A stretch of DNA of 5,815 nucleotides from an uncultured bacterium (GTDB lineage Bacteria > Bdellovibrionota_C > UBA2361 > CAKMMH01): positions 1-5,815 of the forward strand of contig CAKMMH010000119.1 of the NCBI GenBank assembly GCA_927798255.1. The letters run 5' to 3'. Of the stretch, positions 4,669-5,815 are shown one piece after another. Numbering within the stretch: position 1 is the first letter of the stretch; the number at the start of each line of letters is the position of its first letter. Position numbers and translations under genes: made by a program. The notes beneath the pieces are model-generated. The model was given only the letters and a program-made list of their open reading frames with translations, did no database searches and was not told the origin of the DNA.

Positions 4669-5815
4669 TAATAACAATAAAAGAAAAATATTTGACGGCA
4701 AATATGAAATTTTTTCAATAGTTGGTAGAGGGCAAAGTAGTGTTGTCTATCATGCTAAATTATTGGATAAGGATAAAGATGTTGCTATAAAGGTGCTTGT
4801 TGATAAGCAAAATGGTGATACAGGTAATGCTAAAAATAGGGAATTACTAAGAAAAGAATCTTTATCTCTTGTTTCATGTAGGCATAATAATGTCGTTAAA
4901 TTGGAAGATTTTCAAGCTTTGGATAAGATCTGTTATCTAGTAATGGAGTATGCAAAGTTTGGTGATATTCAAAAATTCTTAAATGGTGAATTGCTCGATT
5001 ATGAAAAAGGTGAAGGCTATTTATTAAAATTATTAGAGGGCTTGGATTTTATTCATAAAGTTGGTTTTATTCATAGAGATATTTGTCCTGAAAATATGTT
5101 GGTTTTCGAAAACGACGTTATAAAACTAGGGGATTTTGGACAAGGTGAAGTCTTTTATGAGCTTAACAATGCAAAACAATTAAAAATAGGAATCGAAAAA
5201 AATGATTTTGTAGCCCCTGAATATTTTACAAATGATAATGTTAGTTTTAACGCAGATATTTATTCTCTCGGAGCAAGCTTCTTTTATTTATTTACACATA
5301 GTAAGTCCTTTAATGTAGATTTAATCAAGAACAAAAAAATTTCTTATTGCTTAAAGAAAATGCTTAATCCTAATCCAATTGAGCGTTTTGAAACAGCTGC
5401 TCAGGTTCTTGATTTTCTAAACGCAAGGAACCCAATAAATGTTGAAGCTTCAAGGCGTTTAACAAGAGATCATTTAGAAGATATTGAAAACATAGAAAAA
5501 GAATTTGAGAATTTTGATAATTTATTTAAGAAAAATAGTGGTAATGATGCAATTCAAAAAAATAATAAAAATGTAAATAATCAGAAAGTTAATAATAGTA
5601 AAAAAGAAAATAGGAAAATTGATACGATAATTGATAATAAGGATGAATATAAGTTTAATAAGAATGATGAAGTTATAGATAACAATAATAAAGTTAAAGA
5701 AATTGAGAATACTTATGTTAGAGATGTAACTAAAATGACTCTAAAAGAAATCAATCAAGAGAAATTGCAAGAGCTTGAGAGAGAGAGAGAGAAAAAGAAT
5801 AATAGTAAAGGACTT
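4661..5815 (+). CDS. Eukaryotic-like Ser/Thr protein kinase, atypical (3' end outside window)
   Basis: Protein kinase of the Hanks type; 385 codons are visible and the frame is open at the window end. The kinase domain spans about residues 15-265: Gly-rich loop GRGQSSVV (22-29), VAIK Lys44, probable helix-C Glu66, catalytic loop HRDICPEN (138-145), DFG (158-160), APE (185-187), DIYSLG (subdomain IX) and NPIERF (subdomain XI Arg). Asp140, Asn145 and Asp158 are kept, so ATP and metal binding look intact. Two residues typical of Ser/Thr kinases differ: the catalytic-loop Lys is Cys142, and the P+1-loop Thr before APE aligns with Lys180. The segment from DFG to APE has no Ser or Thr. After the domain comes a charged helical stretch (about 270-290), an Asn/Lys-rich low-complexity region (about 287-350), then a Glu/Arg-rich probable coiled coil. 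No membrane helix is seen so far. The start ATG overlaps the FHA gene stop and lacks its own strong ribosome-binding site, suggesting translational coupling. Activity is uncertain. Confidence 0.88.
   Translation, partial: MNNNNNKRKIFDGKYEIFSIVGRGQSSVVYHAKLLDKDKDVAIKVLVDKQNGDTGNAKNRELLRKESLSLVSCRHNNVVKLEDFQALDKICYLVMEYAKFGDIQKFLNGELLDYEKGEGYLLKLLEGLDFIHKVGFIHRDICPENMLVFENDVIKLGDFGQGEVFYELNNAKQLKIGIEKNDFVAPEYFTNDNVSFNADIYSLGASFFYLFTHSKSFNVDLIKNKKISYCLKKMLNPNPIERFETAAQVLDFLNARNPINVEASRRLTRDHLEDIENIEKEFENFDNLFKKNSGNDAIQKNNKNVNNQKVNNSKKENRKIDTIIDNKDEYKFNKNDEVIDNNNKVKEIENTYVRDVTKMTLKEINQEKLQELEREREKKNNSKGL
5777..5792 (+). repeat. (GA)8 dinucleotide tract inside the kinase gene
   Basis: Eight uninterrupted GA units encode alternating Glu and Arg (residues 373-377 and beyond) in the predicted coiled-coil part of the kinase. 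A change of one or two units by slipped-strand mispairing would shift the reading frame downstream. It may simply reflect the repeated Glu/Arg codons. Confidence 0.75.

Overview
The window is very AT-rich bacterial DNA with compact, bacterial-type gene organisation. It carries the tail of a respiratory complex I (nuo) operon, the translational GTPase gene typA/bipA, and the start of an FHA-domain plus Ser/Thr-kinase operon. Complex I and TypA together suggest a Gram-negative respiring bacterium. The base composition and a decayed gene suggest a lineage under reductive or AT-biased evolution. I cannot assign a taxon from this sequence; a proteobacterial or bdellovibrionotal-type lineage would fit, but that is inference.

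Positions 1-1582 (+ strand) hold four tightly packed genes: the C-terminus of nuoH, then nuoI, nuoJ and nuoK. Together they encode part of the membrane arm of NADH:quinone oxidoreductase and its two-cluster ferredoxin-like connecting subunit. The usual next genes, nuoL, nuoM and nuoN, are not here. After nuoK there is a gap of about 530 bp that looks like decayed coding sequence of an unrecognised gene on the minus strand, broken by two frameshifts.

Positions 2113-3888 (- strand) hold a complete, well conserved typA/bipA. It converges on the nuo genes, with the gene relic and a perfect 26-bp A/T palindrome in between.

Positions 3889-4302 are a divergent intergenic region of about 414 bp with several inverted repeats and weak promoter candidates for both sides.

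Positions 4303-5815 (+ strand) hold a small FHA-domain protein whose stop overlaps the start of a eukaryotic-like protein kinase by 8 nt. The kinase continues past the window edge. The pair forms a likely phospho-signalling module: the kinase phosphorylates a target and the FHA domain binds phosphothreonine. The kinase is atypical. It keeps the catalytic Asp, Asn and DFG residues but has Cys in place of the catalytic-loop Lys, and no Ser or Thr in its activation segment. It then runs into an Asn/Lys-rich region and a (GA)8 tract at the window edge. This atypical kinase with its FHA partner, and the gene relic, are the most interesting items here. I found no CRISPR array, tRNA, rRNA or insertion sequence.
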